From Cricetomys ansorgei (taxonomy: Eukaryota > Chordata > Mammalia > Rodentia > Nesomyidae): DNA of 64,000 nt. The DNA lies in assembly GCA_026225945.1 (NCBI GenBank), contig JAMJFZ010004031.1, forward strand, positions 2,891,001-2,955,000. The letters run 5' to 3'. Shown here piece after piece: positions 11,270-22,974 of this stretch; the stretch's first letter is position 1, and the number at the start of each line of letters is the position of its first letter. Below the pieces are notes generated by a model, which worked only from the letters and a program-made list of their open reading frames with translations, ran no database searches and was not told where the DNA came from. The position numbers were made by a program, and so were the translations under genes.

Positions 11270-11655
11270 TGAAGGTTGATATTGACTGTGAACTTAATGA
11301 GATATGGAAATTAGGATGTAGGCTCCTGGGCATACGTGTGAATGGCTATCTAGGATAGGTTAGCCTCTGCTGACATCAGTGATGGATTATCCAGATTAGG
11401 TTTACTGAGGTGGGAAGACCCAACATTCCTTGGGCAATGTCCCAGGCTGCATACAAAGTAAAAAGCTGGCTAAAAACCAGAATTCACTGCTCTCTGCTGC
11501 CTGATTGAATATATGGTGTGACCAGCTTCTCATGCTCCTATTACAATGCCTTTCAAGACTGTATTCCAAAAACATGAGCCAAAACAAACCCTTCCTCAAA
11601 CTGGTTTTGTCCTGTATTTTACTGAATTAGTGAGGCAAATAACTGCTAATAATAC
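11270..11655 (+). mobile_element. Solo MaLR LTR, ORR1 type
   Basis: A nearly full-length rodent MaLR LTR in the sense orientation. Landmarks in order: gttgatattgactgtgaact (5' start), cctgggcatacgtgtg, tgaggtgggaagaccca, a TATA-like gctgcatacaaag, tgctctctgctgcctgattg, tgtgaccagcttctcatgct, and the 3' end gagccaaaacaaacccttcc. These correspond to the U3, promoter and R/U5 parts of ORR1. MaLRs are non-autonomous relatives of ERV-L. No internal region follows, so it is a solo LTR left by recombination or truncation. No coding content. Confidence 0.87.
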
Positions 11656-11788
11656 ATAAGTATAACAAATGTCTTTATTATGGACTGCAACAATGTCCTA
11701 TTTCTGACTTAGAAATCTTCAAAACTACCAGAACCCACACTTAGCTACTTGAAATATATGCAGTCAATTCAAGCTCACTTTGCTATGA

Positions 11789-11998
11789 AAGCCAGTGAGC
11801 TAGTTGGCAGTGAAGGCACCTGTTACACAGGCCTGGTGACCTGAGTTCAATCTTCAGAACCACTGCAAAGTTGATACAGAGAACTGACTCCACACATGCC
11901 TGTCCCACAACTTCCATAAGTGTGCTAGGGCATGTTCATCCCCCCACATACATATCAAGGGCAAACAGGAGCAAACACATACACACACATACTAATAA
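11789..11998 (+). mobile_element. B3-like tRNA-derived SINE
   Basis: Sense-strand landmarks: cagtgagctagttggcagtg, ggcctggtgacctgagttca, atcttcagaaccactgc, agagaactgactccacac, and a CA-rich 3' end (acacacacatac). The family is the B3-type SINE with the 'cctggtgacctgagttcaatcc' head. It runs directly into a GGAA microsatellite. Confidence 0.85.
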
Positions 11999-12084
11999 GG
12001 AGGGAAGGAGGGAAGGGAAGAAGGAAGGAAGGAAGGAAGGAAGGAAGGAAGGAAGGAAGGAAGGAAGGAAGGAAGGAAAGAAGA
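11999..12084. repeat. GGAA microsatellite
   Basis: Around 20 GGAA/GAAG units with GGGA interruptions at the 5' end. It occupies the tail position of the B3 copy before it, so it probably arose by tail expansion. GGAA arrays can bind ETS factors; nothing here shows such use. Confidence 0.93.
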
Positions 12085-12745
12085 TACAAAAATGACTAAA
12101 AATAACTTCCTATTGCCCTTCACAAATGAGCAGTTATATTGAACTGAAGTCATGCAATTAGGTTTAACCATCCCTCAGAGCTTTCATCTACGCATCAGCT
12201 GTGCAGGGCAGGACAGTACCCCATGCCCCAGAGAGTCAACAACACATTAGTGACTCAGCACAACAACAGATGGGAGTTGCTGATCTTACTTGCTTGGCAA
12301 ATAATATATGCCTGATTATATTTCTCTTAATAATTAAGAGCTTTAATTGTTTTCAGGTAATTATATTGAGCCTCTAATAGATATATTGCAAACATTATCC
12401 AAGTCATAATTACTAGGCAAACACACCTTCTGAAAATAAGCACGTTGAGCTTATTCTTAAAAGGATCTAGTAAATTGGTTTTTAAATATTGTGACTCCAT
12501 TATTGAGGCACAACTCCTAGAAATGCTATGAATATTTCATGTGAAATTAGAATGGGTATTATCTTATCCTCAATATCCAGAGTAATGTGTTCCTCCTGAC
12601 TTTGTCATCCCACCCAATTCTTCCCCAAGCACTCAGAGTCTACAACCTTAACTCAATCTTTCTTCTTGTCATTTCCATCAAAAAAAAAAATCATCAATAC
12701 TACAATGATCCACCTAGGCAGACCTTCTCACTTCTACCCATTATG
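12085..12745. other. Noncoding sequence with a candidate conserved block
   Basis: No gene. The segment 12300-12430 is rich in TAATTA/TAATTG words (ttaataattaagagctttaa, ggtaattatattg, tcataattac) and lacks repeat features, like homeodomain-rich conserved noncoding DNA. This is an inference from motif density only. Confidence 0.35.
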
Positions 12746-12795
12746 CGTGTGTGTGTGGGGGAGGGTTCTGAGTATATATGTTTGTGTATGTGTAG
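12746..12795. repeat. Short TG-rich tract
   Basis: TG units interrupted by a G run. It is the tail side of the minus-strand composite SINE that follows. Confidence 0.75.
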
Positions 12796-13079
12796 GTACA
12801 CTAGCCAGTAGAGCCCAGAAGTCAGTATTATGTGTCTTCCTCAGTCACTCTCGCTTTAATTATTGAGAGTTTGAACCCAGAGCTCATTGATTTAACAAGG
12901 CTGGCTGTCCAATGAACTCCTAGGATCTTCGTGTCCCTCCCACCCTACCCCAAGACCAGCCAGTTGTGGTGACAGATGCATGGCACTCTAGCTGGCATTT
13001 ATATGGGTGCTGGAGATTTAAACTTGAGTCTTCATGCTTGCACAGAAATCACTTCATGGACTGAGTCATCTTCCTAATC
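12796..13079 (-). mobile_element. Composite tRNA-head/B1-body SINE (B4-type)
   Basis: Reverse complement landmarks: gcccagaagtcagtattatg, gtgtcttcctcagtcactct, gagagtttgaacccagagct, aaggctggctgtccaatgaa, ggtgctggagatttaaactt, and catgcttgcacagaaatcac with ctgagtcatc at the tRNA-like head. The B1-like middle joined to a tRNA-type head marks the composite family. The exact subfamily name is uncertain. Confidence 0.78.
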
Positions 13080-16000
13080 TCCTTAACATATTCTTGATTT
13101 GCATCCACAGAAACCTTTTTAGAATGAAGTTTAGTCATTTTGCTTTCCTTCATGAAACACTCACAAAGCTTGTTAAAAATAAAACACCAAAGCCAGTGTT
13201 TACTTGAAACACAGGGAATTCAACTATTATTACATGGTAATTGTTGTTAATGAAACACAAATCTAGTAATGTATGTAGAGTTTATCTTTAGAAAATGGTT
13301 TGTATTTCGTTGTATTATTTTCAGCCCCTTAGAGAAAAGATTTGGAGGGGGCAATCATATTGTGTTTTTCCCAGTTTACTTTGTTACAGTTTGAAATCAT
13401 TTATCTAAGGAAGCAGTTTCCTTATAAAGAATTTGAAACTAAAGTTTTTCAGATTTTTCAATGATGTAAAATACAGAGATATAGTTCTAGAGACATTGAA
13501 GATATTTCAGACTCTTGATACCACGCAGAAAAGATTAACATTAAGCATGAAGCCACTTTCTTGATAGAAAGCAGGTTGTACTATGTGTGGGAAAAGGATG
13601 ACAGGAAGAATGTCAAACTAATTTAGGATCAAGGAAATGGAGCAGATGCCTGCAATGAAGTCATTACTATGCCATATAACAGCAGTATGCCTGCACTGAT
13701 AGGCAGGTTGATAATTACCTAGCTATCAGGAGCATATGAAACTCAGTCTTATCAGACTCATTCAGAAAATCGCACAAGAGCTGGAATGCTATTAAAGGAA
13801 GCTATATATGTGTGTGTTTGCCAACAATTCATGAAGGCCAAAGTTAGTCATTACTACAGTTTCCTTGCATTAAAAGGTGAAACAAAAAGACACAGTACAA
13901 GATCCACTCTAAAATAATGTCTCTCACAATCATTAGGATCTATTTACATAAAAATCTTACTTGCAAGCCAATCAAACACATTACTTGGCAAAGCTGTGCA
14001 ATTGTAAATGCTTCGGGGTTTTTCGTTTGTTTGTTTGTTCGTTTTTGTTATGAAATAGACATGTTTGGTTTTCAGTATTAACTTCAAAGTTGCTATCAAT
14101 TTTCTGATAGGTTATGAGGGTGGGCAGGAATAGTTTTAGAAGAATTACTGGGTTAACTATTTATTTTACAACTCAAGTAGATTTAAAAGAAACTCTAGCT
14201 CATGTTTGTCCAGGCACAAATGTATAGAAGAATGTATAGAAGAAAAGTATATAACTAGGCAGTGGGATGGTGGCTGCTACTATTTAATAGCATTGGGTCC
14301 TTGAACTCCTCTAAGAAAGTGTCCAAATGATCATATATTCAGTTCCCAATATCCCCATTTTACTAACACTTTAACATCTGATGTAAATAATTTAAAGACT
14401 GCAAAAGAAATAAAGTTGGTCACTAAGCAAAATATATTCAGGTTTCTAATTGTCCCTAAAACTCAAGAAATCCCCAAATAACCATGATGCAAATCTTCCT
14501 GTGTCTATTAACCACTAGTCACCTCACCTGTGATGCTCCTCTCAAGGTTTGTCTACACCAAAGCAGTGAAGGCCCATACAGGTCCTCTACTACTAAGGTT
14601 CATCTTGATGAAATGATGATGAGAATATTGTCCAGTGTGTTGTACATACAAGACCAGTTGAACTGGTGCCTATAAACACATAATGCAGGAGGTCTAAAGA
14701 CTCATCACCACTTGTAGAAACTTTGAAAAGCGAAGACAGGTAAACCCTTGTGCAATAACTAGGTGAGATTTAATGACCCCTCTTCCTTCAATAGTGAGGA
14801 TCCTTTCTAGTCATTTGCCTCTTCCAGGGCCTCTAAGCTTGATTCTACAGCTTTGGAGCAAGAGAGGGTATAATCAATGCCAGAAATACATGCAAAAACT
14901 CTTAAAAACCCCTCTTTCCCCACTCACATTAAAACGGGCTACTTCTATGATCCACTCCTTCTGAGCATTACTGCGCATGACAAAAACAAACAATAACATT
15001 CTCAAAAAAATGAAAGTAAAAATTTGAATGTCAATTGGAGCAAATGTGCTAAACCAGTTCAACATATGTTACTCATATAGGTGTAAAACATTACAGCTGG
15101 TGTGGTCCATACACCTTTCTAGAGAAAGGAGGCTTGTTATGAAAAGGTTGTTTTGTTTTGTTTTTAACATTAAGATGTTAAAAAACAGTAGTATATGGGA
15201 CAAGAAGATGACTTTCAGGATATGCACAAGTCATCACTGTTCTGTGTCATCTAAAATCCAAAGACAAAGTCATAGCCTTCCTATTTCCAACATTTTAAGC
15301 CAAGACAATGATTTTTAAAATAGGTTTAGATATGTAGGTACCAAACAGATGAATAGCTATCAAGGTCCAGTGCTAAAATGGGAAAATGAATACAGTTCAT
15401 TTATTTTTTTCTTTTTGTTTATCTGATTGTAAAATTTTTATTAAATAATAAAATCCTCACTGTTAATAACTTTTAAGAAGTATTTTTTACTAATAATCAC
15501 AAAGAAAAAGTATAAAAGTCTTACTTCAAAATAAATTCCCATTTAAAAAAATATATGCAGCCTTACAATACTGTGCGAAACAGAATCTCATGTAGCCAAG
15601 GTACAATGAGGAATTACCTTCTAGCTACTTCCATGAGGAGAGCAAATAAAATAGAGTATGTTGGATGTTACATATTTAGGTATTAAAGAATATTGTGAGA
15701 AGTGCCATGACCTTGAATAGAGGCCTTTGTTTACATTTCAGATGCACTAGCTTTCCAGCTATTTGACCTCCGCAGTTCACCACATCACTAGCCCTCAACT
15801 CAGCAGAGGCAGATTGCGCTCAGAGTTGTTGAGCAGATGTATTGCATTGTAAGACGAGAAGCTTTGCTAACTGTGAAGCCAACAGGAAGATGCATCACTA
15901 TGAGGCCCTTTAAATTCACCTGTGAACTCTCTTTTTTTTTTTTTTCATTGACAACTTCTGGCTCTTAGCTCAGAGGTTCTTTTGTCCTTTATGTCCTAAA

Positions 16001-17401
16001 TGTACTTCAAAATATGTTCTTAGTGTTTTCCTCACTCCGTAACTATCTATATAAAGAGTAAAGCTGGCGTTTGCTTTGAATCAATAGCTGCGACTGTAGA
16101 CCTAGACTGAAAGTATCTTCAGCCATCTCTAGGCTCCAGTGTCCTTTATTGGCTCCGTGAAGCAGAAACTCTGGGACAGTTACCAAGTGAAATTACCTGT
16201 GGTAGAATTTGAGATGAATCACTTTAGCTCAATCATTTATGCAGTTCTCCTTTGCTGAGATGTGATGGTGAGTGGGTCTCTGGCATTATTGCTTGAAAGC
16301 CTTTCATCACCAGGGGCAAAGGGGCAATGCTTAGAACTGGTGATGTTGGAACAATGGATGGGCCTTACTGTGCTTTAGGAAGCACAGCCAGCCCAAGCCT
16401 GTCCCTACTGGACCCAAAGTCTGTGTCCTTGTTGAAATTTATTTTCAGCAGGAACCGCTCTGTGGAAAATGAACAGAATTGTTATATTCTGCCAACACCC
16501 GAAATAGAAAAGAAAATAAACTGGCAATATTAAGCATAATAGTATATAATTATTTTTCTCCTCTTTTTTGTTCGTTTTTTTGTTGTTGTTGTTTTTAAAT
16601 CAAATGTCACTTTAATGTAATTGTCAACAATTTATGTAATAAAGATTCTGTAGACTAGGGGAACAATGACTGATTCATTTAAAGGACGAAATGAGAACAA
16701 TGTGCAGGTGGTGACAGAATATGTCAGCTTTTCATGAGAAGATCCTGTGTGCCTTATCATAGCTAATTAAAAGCTAGAATGGGTAAATGATGGAGCATAA
16801 ATTAGAGCTCGTGACATCTAAATTATGAAAGTAACGTCACCACAGCCAATCACCTATTATGTAATTATGTCTTCCAGAGCCTCACAAAACCACTGTAGAG
16901 AAGATGGAACAAGCCTGGGATCTGTAGTGCTGCTCTGAAGTTTCTCATTGATTCCAGCAACAAAGCCAGAGGCAAGACTACCATTCTGTGTGTTTCAAGG
17001 CAGTGGAGAAAAACTGAGGATTCACATCCACGCTAAGGTCCAACTCTACATCCGCTGATTCTGTATTTAGGGCTCTTAGTATGGCAAATCTCAGTGTTAA
17101 AGTCACAAACAGATAGCTCAGCCTGTGTGAGTGTGTGGTTTTAGATATTTAAGAACAAGCTGTGTTGTTGATAAGCAGAAGCAAAAACAACAACAAACAA
17201 AACAAAATAACAAAAACAGAAGCAAAGGCCCTAGCTTTAGAAGAGAGTTGGCCAAAAATCCATTGAAAGAACCAGGGCAGGGATGGTGGGGGGAGAAGTC
17301 AAAAAATTTCAAGGTTATGTGTCTCTGTAGTTAGAAAAATAGAGATACCATTTATAGAAATGCTGATATGAGAGTTGAGTTGCTTCCACAGATGATAGTA
17401 C
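13080..17401. other. Long noncoding stretch, mostly unique
   Basis: No gene or clear transposon recognised. Short T-rich or TTTG-type runs lie at 14025-14047, 15145-15166, 15930-15946 and 16565-16600, and a CAA-type A-rich run at 17183-17215. Interval 16680-16880 looks like conserved noncoding DNA: TAATTA at 16763-16769, an ACGTCAC CRE-like word at 16833-16839 and a CCAAT word at 16846-16850. Confidence 0.4.
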
Positions 17402-17524
17402 AACCAGGTTTGGTGACTCCGTCCTGTAATTTCAGTACTTGGGAATTTGAGACAGAAGACTTATTTTTTTTTTGAGGCCAGCCTGGGCTGATAGAAAGAC
17501 CATGTAACAATTATAAAAAAAAAA
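17402..17524 (+). mobile_element. Old B1-like SINE
   Basis: Sense landmarks: aaccaggtttggtgactccg, tcctgtaatttcagtacttg, ggaatttgagacagaagac, then a T run, gaggccagcctgggctgata, and an A-rich end. The T run in the middle is an insertion into the element. Confidence 0.8.
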
Positions 17525-17764
17525 TATTGGTCATTCACTTTCAGGAGACCTTAGCTATACATATAATTATAATTCTTATAATCACACACTCATGAAAATA
17601 GGAATGTGAAAACAACTTGAATAAGATACATAATGCTAAAGTAGTATTAATATACAATGAAAGTAACTTATTTTTAAATACTCTTTTGACATTTTTATAT
17701 TTGTGTGTCTATGGTATTATGTGAAGTTTTGTATGTATGTATGGTATATTTGCACATATTCGTG

Positions 17765-17990
17765 CCATCATAGCAGGCTGTGCGTGTTGTGCATAGGTCA
17801 AAAGAAGATGTCAGATGTCCTATTCTGTCATGTATGTATAGGTTTCCTTGAGATAGAATCTCTTACTGGCCTTGGGATTAGACTGGCAGCCAGCAAGTTC
17901 CAAGGACCCTTCTGTCTCCAACCTCAAAATGCTATGGTTATAAGAACATGCAGACCCACATCTGGCTTTGTATAGGGGTGCTGAGGATTC
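17765..17990 (-). mobile_element. Composite SINE (B4-type), minus copy of an inverted pair
   Basis: Reverse complement landmarks: aaaagaagatgtcagatgtc, ccttgagatagaatctctta, gactggcagccagcaagttc, aaggacccttctgtctcca, ggggtgctgaggattca. The tRNA-like head is missing: the element stops at about 17990, where a plus-strand copy of the same family starts. Confidence 0.7.
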
Positions 17991-18150
17991 AGTCAAGAGC
18001 AAATAGTTGGTAGCATGAGTTTGGATCCCTGCACCTCCATAAAAACACAATTCTTAGAAGGTAGGAGACAGAGACAGGCACATCCCTAGGGCTCCATGAC
18101 TGGTCTAGTAAACTAATGAAAATGAATGAAATGAGTGACAAAAACACCTG
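17991..18150 (+). mobile_element. Composite SINE (B4-type), plus copy of an inverted pair
   Basis: Sense landmarks: gtagcatgagtttggatccc (tRNA-like head, B-box region), tgcacctccataaaaacac, ggagacagagacaggcacat, ccctagggctccatgactgg, tctagtaaactaatgaa. It lacks the first part of the head and abuts a minus-strand copy of the same family, so the two form an inverted pair. Confidence 0.6.
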
Positions 18151-18240
18151 TATCCCGAGGGTAATTATTTTAAAACTGGGTTTCATTATGACTGTTCTAA
18201 TTCTTTCCTTTTGTATTGTCAATTCATATATATATATAGT

Positions 18241-18350
18241 CTTTTTCTTGTTTATTTTGTGACTGTATTTTAATTACAACATTCTTCCCTTATCTTTCCT
18301 TTCTCCAAGCCCCCTTCCCCCATATACAAGATAAGACAATGCATATTTAT
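18241..18350 (-). mobile_element. L1 3' end fragment
   Basis: The sequence tattttaattacaacattct followed by cccttatctttcctttctcc and agcccccttcccccatatac is the reverse complement of the purine-rich 3' end of rodent L1. The same signature recurs at 37.3, 37.8 and 56.3 kb. Short, 5' truncated. Confidence 0.6.
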
Positions 18351-18440
18351 TTATATGTGAAAAATAAGACTCTGAAAATTATTTCCCATAGTGATAAGAA
18401 ATTGCTATCAGATAATACGGGAAACAAAAGTGTAAATTTC

Positions 18441-18591
18441 AGCCAGGTGGTGGTGGCGCACGCCTTTAATCCCAGCACTCAGGAGGCAGAGGCAGGTGGA
18501 TCTCTGTGAATTCAAGGCCAGCCTAATCTACAGTTTCCAGAACACCCAGAGTTTTAACAGAGAAATCCTGTCTTGAAAAACAACAACAACA
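18441..18591 (+). mobile_element. B1 SINE with target-site duplication
   Basis: Well-preserved B1: agccaggtggtggtggcgca, cgcctttaatcccagcactc, aggaggcagaggcaggtgga, tctctgtgaattcaaggcca, gagaaatcctgtcttgaaaa, and a CAA-rich tail. It is flanked by a 15-base target-site duplication with two mismatches (18426-18440 and 18592-18606), a sign of L1-driven insertion. The dimer-specific middle is somewhat degraded. Confidence 0.95.
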
Positions 18592-18606
18592 AAAAGTGCA
18601 AGTTTC

Positions 18607-21292
18607 CTGCTTTACCTCACAAGGTATTTGCTTTTAGTATTGTTGCTACATCTATATTGTAATTATATTTAAATTAGATTATCAATATATTTCCCTTTGA
18701 TGATACAGATTTGGGCAATTTTATTTGATAGATAGCATTGTTCAACCATCATTGTCTCTGTATCAACTTATTCTAAATAATAAAAAGTCATACAGCTATG
18801 TAAATTATACAGAGAAGACTTGTTGATATAAATATAGCATTTCACTATGTGCTGGGATCCCCTGAACATTAGGCAACATTAGTCTGAAGGGACAATGTAT
18901 ACATTGGGAGGGAAAGGGGAAATCTCAGTCTTCATAATTTTGGATATTTGCTTTTCCTTCTACCCCTGGTTTCCAGTGGTCACCCCTGAGCCCTTTCAGA
19001 ACTCCTTTACAAGATCTCAAGATAATATGTTGCTAGATTATTTGTGTCTCAGAAGTGATAGTAACAACTTCAAAAAGTGAGATCTAAATATTATTTAGAT
19101 TGACTTATGGCATCATTTTCTAGGATCTCTGAGTTTTGCTTTTAACTTCCTTTGTAGAGTTGTCTAATTTAAAAGACTTAAAAGGCTCTTATGTTCTCAA
19201 AGTAAACTACATCTCTAATCCCAACATACTTCATTTTTAGACCCTGGGAAATTATGCCTGTAGTTCTCAGTAGGATGCTGTAGAAGTCCTACGTAGGAAT
19301 GAATTAAGGTAGAAGATTCCAAGCCTTGAAGGCTTGTTTCTCAGCAATCCCTCCAACTAAAAACAGTATTTGACAGTGATATTACTCAGTAAGTTATCCA
19401 GCTTGTTTAGATCCCACACCCAGTCTGCCACAGCCACAGATCCACTAGTTCTATTGTTTGGTGAACTTGACCATCAACTTGAAGTAACTTGAATGAGCTG
19501 TTATCAAATTATTGTCTTAAACTTGAAACTGAATGTGAAATTTGAAGTATACTAGGCAGTTGACAATGGTGTCATCCAGGCTTATTACCAGGCAAACACA
19601 AAAATGAATGTGAATTTGTTCAATTTGACTTACACCAGCATTCTTTCAAATGCCCATCTGTAATACTTAATGAAACACAATGGTTTAGAAGAAAATGAAG
19701 TGTTTTGTGGTTCCCTCACCTATGTGGTCTTAGGAAGATGAGTAGGTTCCTTGAAGTAATTCAGAAAGTTAACCTCCATCATAGATTCATATCCTACTTC
19801 AGCCAATGCTCCTAACTCTTTCCATTTACATCATCAAAATAACAGTTACTATTAGCCAAGAACCTCTTCTGGGCACCATAGCTTATTTACAATATTGAAC
19901 TTTACCCCTAAGAAGGTCCTATACCAAGATGAAATGTATTGCAATTTTTGTATATATACATTCTTTTGCCCTGTACTACCAGCTTCACTATCAAAATACA
20001 TAATATCAAATTGTGAATATGTCTCTTGTAAGTTTCCCCATGAACATAGTGATGGGGAGACCCCTATTTTATCCCCTAGAAAGTAATGTGCTCTCCAAAC
20101 TTCTGGAAAGGCTTACAATAATTTTGAAAGTTTTCAAAGTGCATGTAAATTTCCTAGCTTATGAGCGTTTAAAACCTACTCTATAAGTGTTTTAGAATGA
20201 ACAGTGGAAGTTTTAAATTAAAAGACCAAAAGAAGTCATACATATGCTTAACAAAAGAGTAATGTAAATAAATGAATGCTTATATTCCTTGGCTGGAATT
20301 AATTTTACTATGGTTTTAGTATTTTGGGCTAATATTATTGTAATTATTTCCTTTTCCATCAAAACACACTCTTCTCTGTTCCCTAGCTCGCATGCCCTTC
20401 CTTGGAGGATTTTGGACTATTCACAGCTGATGAATATTTACTGACTTAAAGTAACTATAAGGTATAAACCTGTAAAAAGTTCTAGAGTGGATAGGAGGAA
20501 GGCATTACAACAATATGTCAACAATGGATCCAATTAGACAGGGCAAGTTTTGAAATTTCAATGAGTTCTGCGGTTTAAATAGGAGAAATTGGTGGAAATT
20601 GTTGGAGACTGGTTCATACAAATGAGTCAACCTAGAGTAACACGTAAAAAGTTGGCTTAGAAGAATCATTTCTAAGAAATTTAAGAAACTCTGCCAGAAT
20701 ATAGGCTGGTAACAATGTATGAAAATAAGCCAGAACAAATGGAGGAAAATTAAAAATGAGCCAGAAGAGGGTTTCATAGATGTCTGTAAACAACTTTTTT
20801 TATAATGAATACTTGACTTTCTTTCTCTATACTATTAAAATATAATTTTCATTGTTGGTCAAACACAAGTCTGTCAGAAATATGGTTATTGCTTTTAATC
20901 ATTTTTAATATTGTTATAGATAGCAGCAGGAAGTTTATTTTAAAGACAGTTCTTAAGAACTAAAATTCTATTCTATGAAAATTGTATTTGCCAACAAAGA
21001 CATACACATTTGAATCAATACTGCAAAAAGGGTATATAAAAATTCTAAGCTGTATATGCTTCTCATGGATTTGGGGGCATTAGACTCTTTCTCCCATAAG
21101 TGATCTTATCTCTTGGGGATTGTTTATGACTGTCTAACAGGATTCAAAACCACAGAGTTGTTCTTTAATAATTAATATGAGAACACATGCTTTCTCGGCA
21201 AAGGCCAGTGAAGGAGCATTGGAAATCTTCAGTATGTTTTTGGTAGTAGTCCCTCTATGAGGAATTTTCTCATCCTTCAATGATATGTTTAT
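18607..21292. other. Noncoding sequence, no feature recognised
   Basis: About 2.7 kb of unique AT-rich DNA. Open frames stay below about 90 codons and none resembles a known protein. No repeat is recognised with confidence. Confidence 0.45.
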
Positions 21293-21410
21293 AAAAGAAA
21301 GAAATCAAGCCCAAGGAGATGACTTGCCCCACTGATGTCTCATCAGGTATTGGCAAAGCTGGAATTCAGGTCAGGTCCATTCCATAGCCAGGCATCTCTA
21401 GGACAAATAG
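21293..21410 (-). mobile_element. Possible MIR remnant
   Basis: The order 'agcccaaggagatgacttgcc', 'ctcatcaggtattggcaaag', 'ctggaattcaggtcaggtcc' resembles reverse-complement MIR ('gaggttaagtgacttgcccaag', 'agtaagtggcagagc', 'tgggattcgaacccagg'). Diverged and partial. Confidence 0.45.
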
Positions 21411-22007
21411 TACCCTTTACAGGTGTTTTCATCTGCTTTAAGCCATAAGCAGAAAAAACAGACACCAAAAAAGAGACATCAGTCCAGCCAATGGCCATTC
21501 TCTCACATTTACTAACTTATGCTTTAAACTGCATGTAAAAGGTGAGAGTGCGTGCTATTATTCAAAATCAATAAAAGCCATCACATGTCAAAATAAAGTG
21601 TTTTATTGTTTACCCTTTCATTTTATTTTTGTTTAATTTGAATATTAAATGACCTCATTTGAATATTTACACTATAACACACTTTGGCATTATTAAGAGT
21701 TGGAATTTGCCTTTGACTCAACCTTTCCATTTCAGTGTACAACTTGGCTATACAGTCTGAATAATTATGAAAAAATAAGTCAATCGATTGTGTGGTAGAT
21801 AATCCCTTAAAACAACTTACATCATTTGTCTTTAAATTTTCTCACATGGCTTTATATTCAATAATGCATAAAAATAAATGCTGAAGGCAAAAACAAAACA
21901 AAACACAGATTTCACTAACATTTCCTTGGAAATTAGTATCAGATAACTCTTGAGTGCTTTTCAAACACTAGATTTTGGCTTTTCACTGTAGTTAATAGTG
22001 ATAAGGC

Positions 22008-22163
22008 TGCTGGGCAGTGGTGGTACATGCTTTTAATCCCAGCACTTGAGAGGCAGAGGCAGGCGGATCTCTGTGAGTTCGAGACCATCCTGATCTACAG
22101 AGTGAGTTCCAGGACAGCCAGAGTTACAACACATTAACACTGTCTCAAAAAAGCAAAATAAAA

Positions 22164-22164
<1 letters not shown>
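22008..22164 (+). mobile_element. B1 SINE
   Basis: Full-length B1: tgctgggcagtggtggtaca, tgcttttaatcccagcactt, gaggcagaggcaggcggatc, tctgtgagttcgagaccatc, ctacagagtgagttccagga, cagccagagttacaacac, tgtctcaaaa. It keeps the flanking duplication aatagtgataaggc / aatagtggtaaggc at 21994-22007 and 22260-22273, one mismatch, with the GAAA array inside the duplication. Confidence 0.96.
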
Positions 22165-22259
<95 letters not shown>

Positions 22260-22260
22260 A
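22165..22260. repeat. GAAA microsatellite (expanded B1 tail)
   Basis: An uninterrupted run of about 24 GAAA units. It lies between the B1 body and the downstream target-site duplication, so it is the element's A-tail that has expanded. On the other strand it creates artefact frames of Phe-Leu-Ser repeats. Its purity suggests present-day length polymorphism. Confidence 0.97.
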
Positions 22261-22317
22261 ATAGTGGTAAGGCAAAATAATCTCTGAGCAATCACTGGAA
22301 ATTGTGGATCAGGATAA

Positions 22318-22974
22318 AATCTTATTGGTGAAGAGAAAAGAAAATTTAGGATGAAAGCTACCATATATTCTATGGATCAGCATAACTTTCGTTGGAATAC
22401 AGCTGACTTGAGATCTTTGGAGATGACTGTCACCAACAGGTCTAGTATGACATCTTACTCATACAGTAAAGTTTCTAGGAACATCCTCAGTGTTTCCATG
22501 GAGCCTCCATTCATGATGCTGTCTTTTCACTACACAGTCCTTTATTATGAAAACGACAGGATTGTCATTGAAAAGTCCAATCACGTGACTCTCTCAACAC
22601 AACAAATAAGTCGCCCTTTTCACTTGATGCTTCCCATTGACTCTGAACAAGGAGATTCCTGAGAAATCATCCTAAATTTCTGGGATCTTTCGTGCTTGAA
22701 CGGTAGCACATGTTCTAGCTGGAATACTAAATATGGAGCTTTTCAAAGAATCAGTAGGTGTCTTCATTTCAGAGTGATAAAATATCTGTCTTGTTTACAA
22801 ATCACCTTCTACCTCTACATTAAACAGGATGCCATTGACTTTCTTTTCAGTGAACAGAGTCACATAGTCCCAGACGTTGGGAATCCCAATTCTCTCAGGT
22901 CACTCAACTTGCTATCAAGATTGAAAAGAGATGGCATGATCGTGAATCCTGTAGCTAAGTTTCATGTTAACTAA
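22318..22974 (+). other. Open stretch of 219 codons with one stop; unidentified
   Basis: One plus-strand frame stays open from 22318 to a stop at 22972-22974, apart from a single TGA at 22660-22662. The first ATG in it is at 22351. I recognise no domain. The reading contains NHFRWNTADLRSLEMT and SFHYTVLYYENDRIVI, and near the end SRLKRDGMIVNPVAKFHVN. There is no obvious splice site pair, poly-A tail or Kozak support, and base composition is like the surroundings. It could be a retropseudogene, part of an unlisted transposon, or chance. It is not annotated as a gene. Confidence 0.25.

Noticed and set aside
11871..12095. Frame ending in Lys-Glu-Gly-Arg repeats
   Set aside because: It reads through a B3 SINE into the GGAA microsatellite.
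22033..22364. Minus-strand frames with Phe-Leu-Ser repeats that could look like a membrane protein
   Set aside because: They are translations of the complementary strand of the GAAA microsatellite joined to the B1 body.
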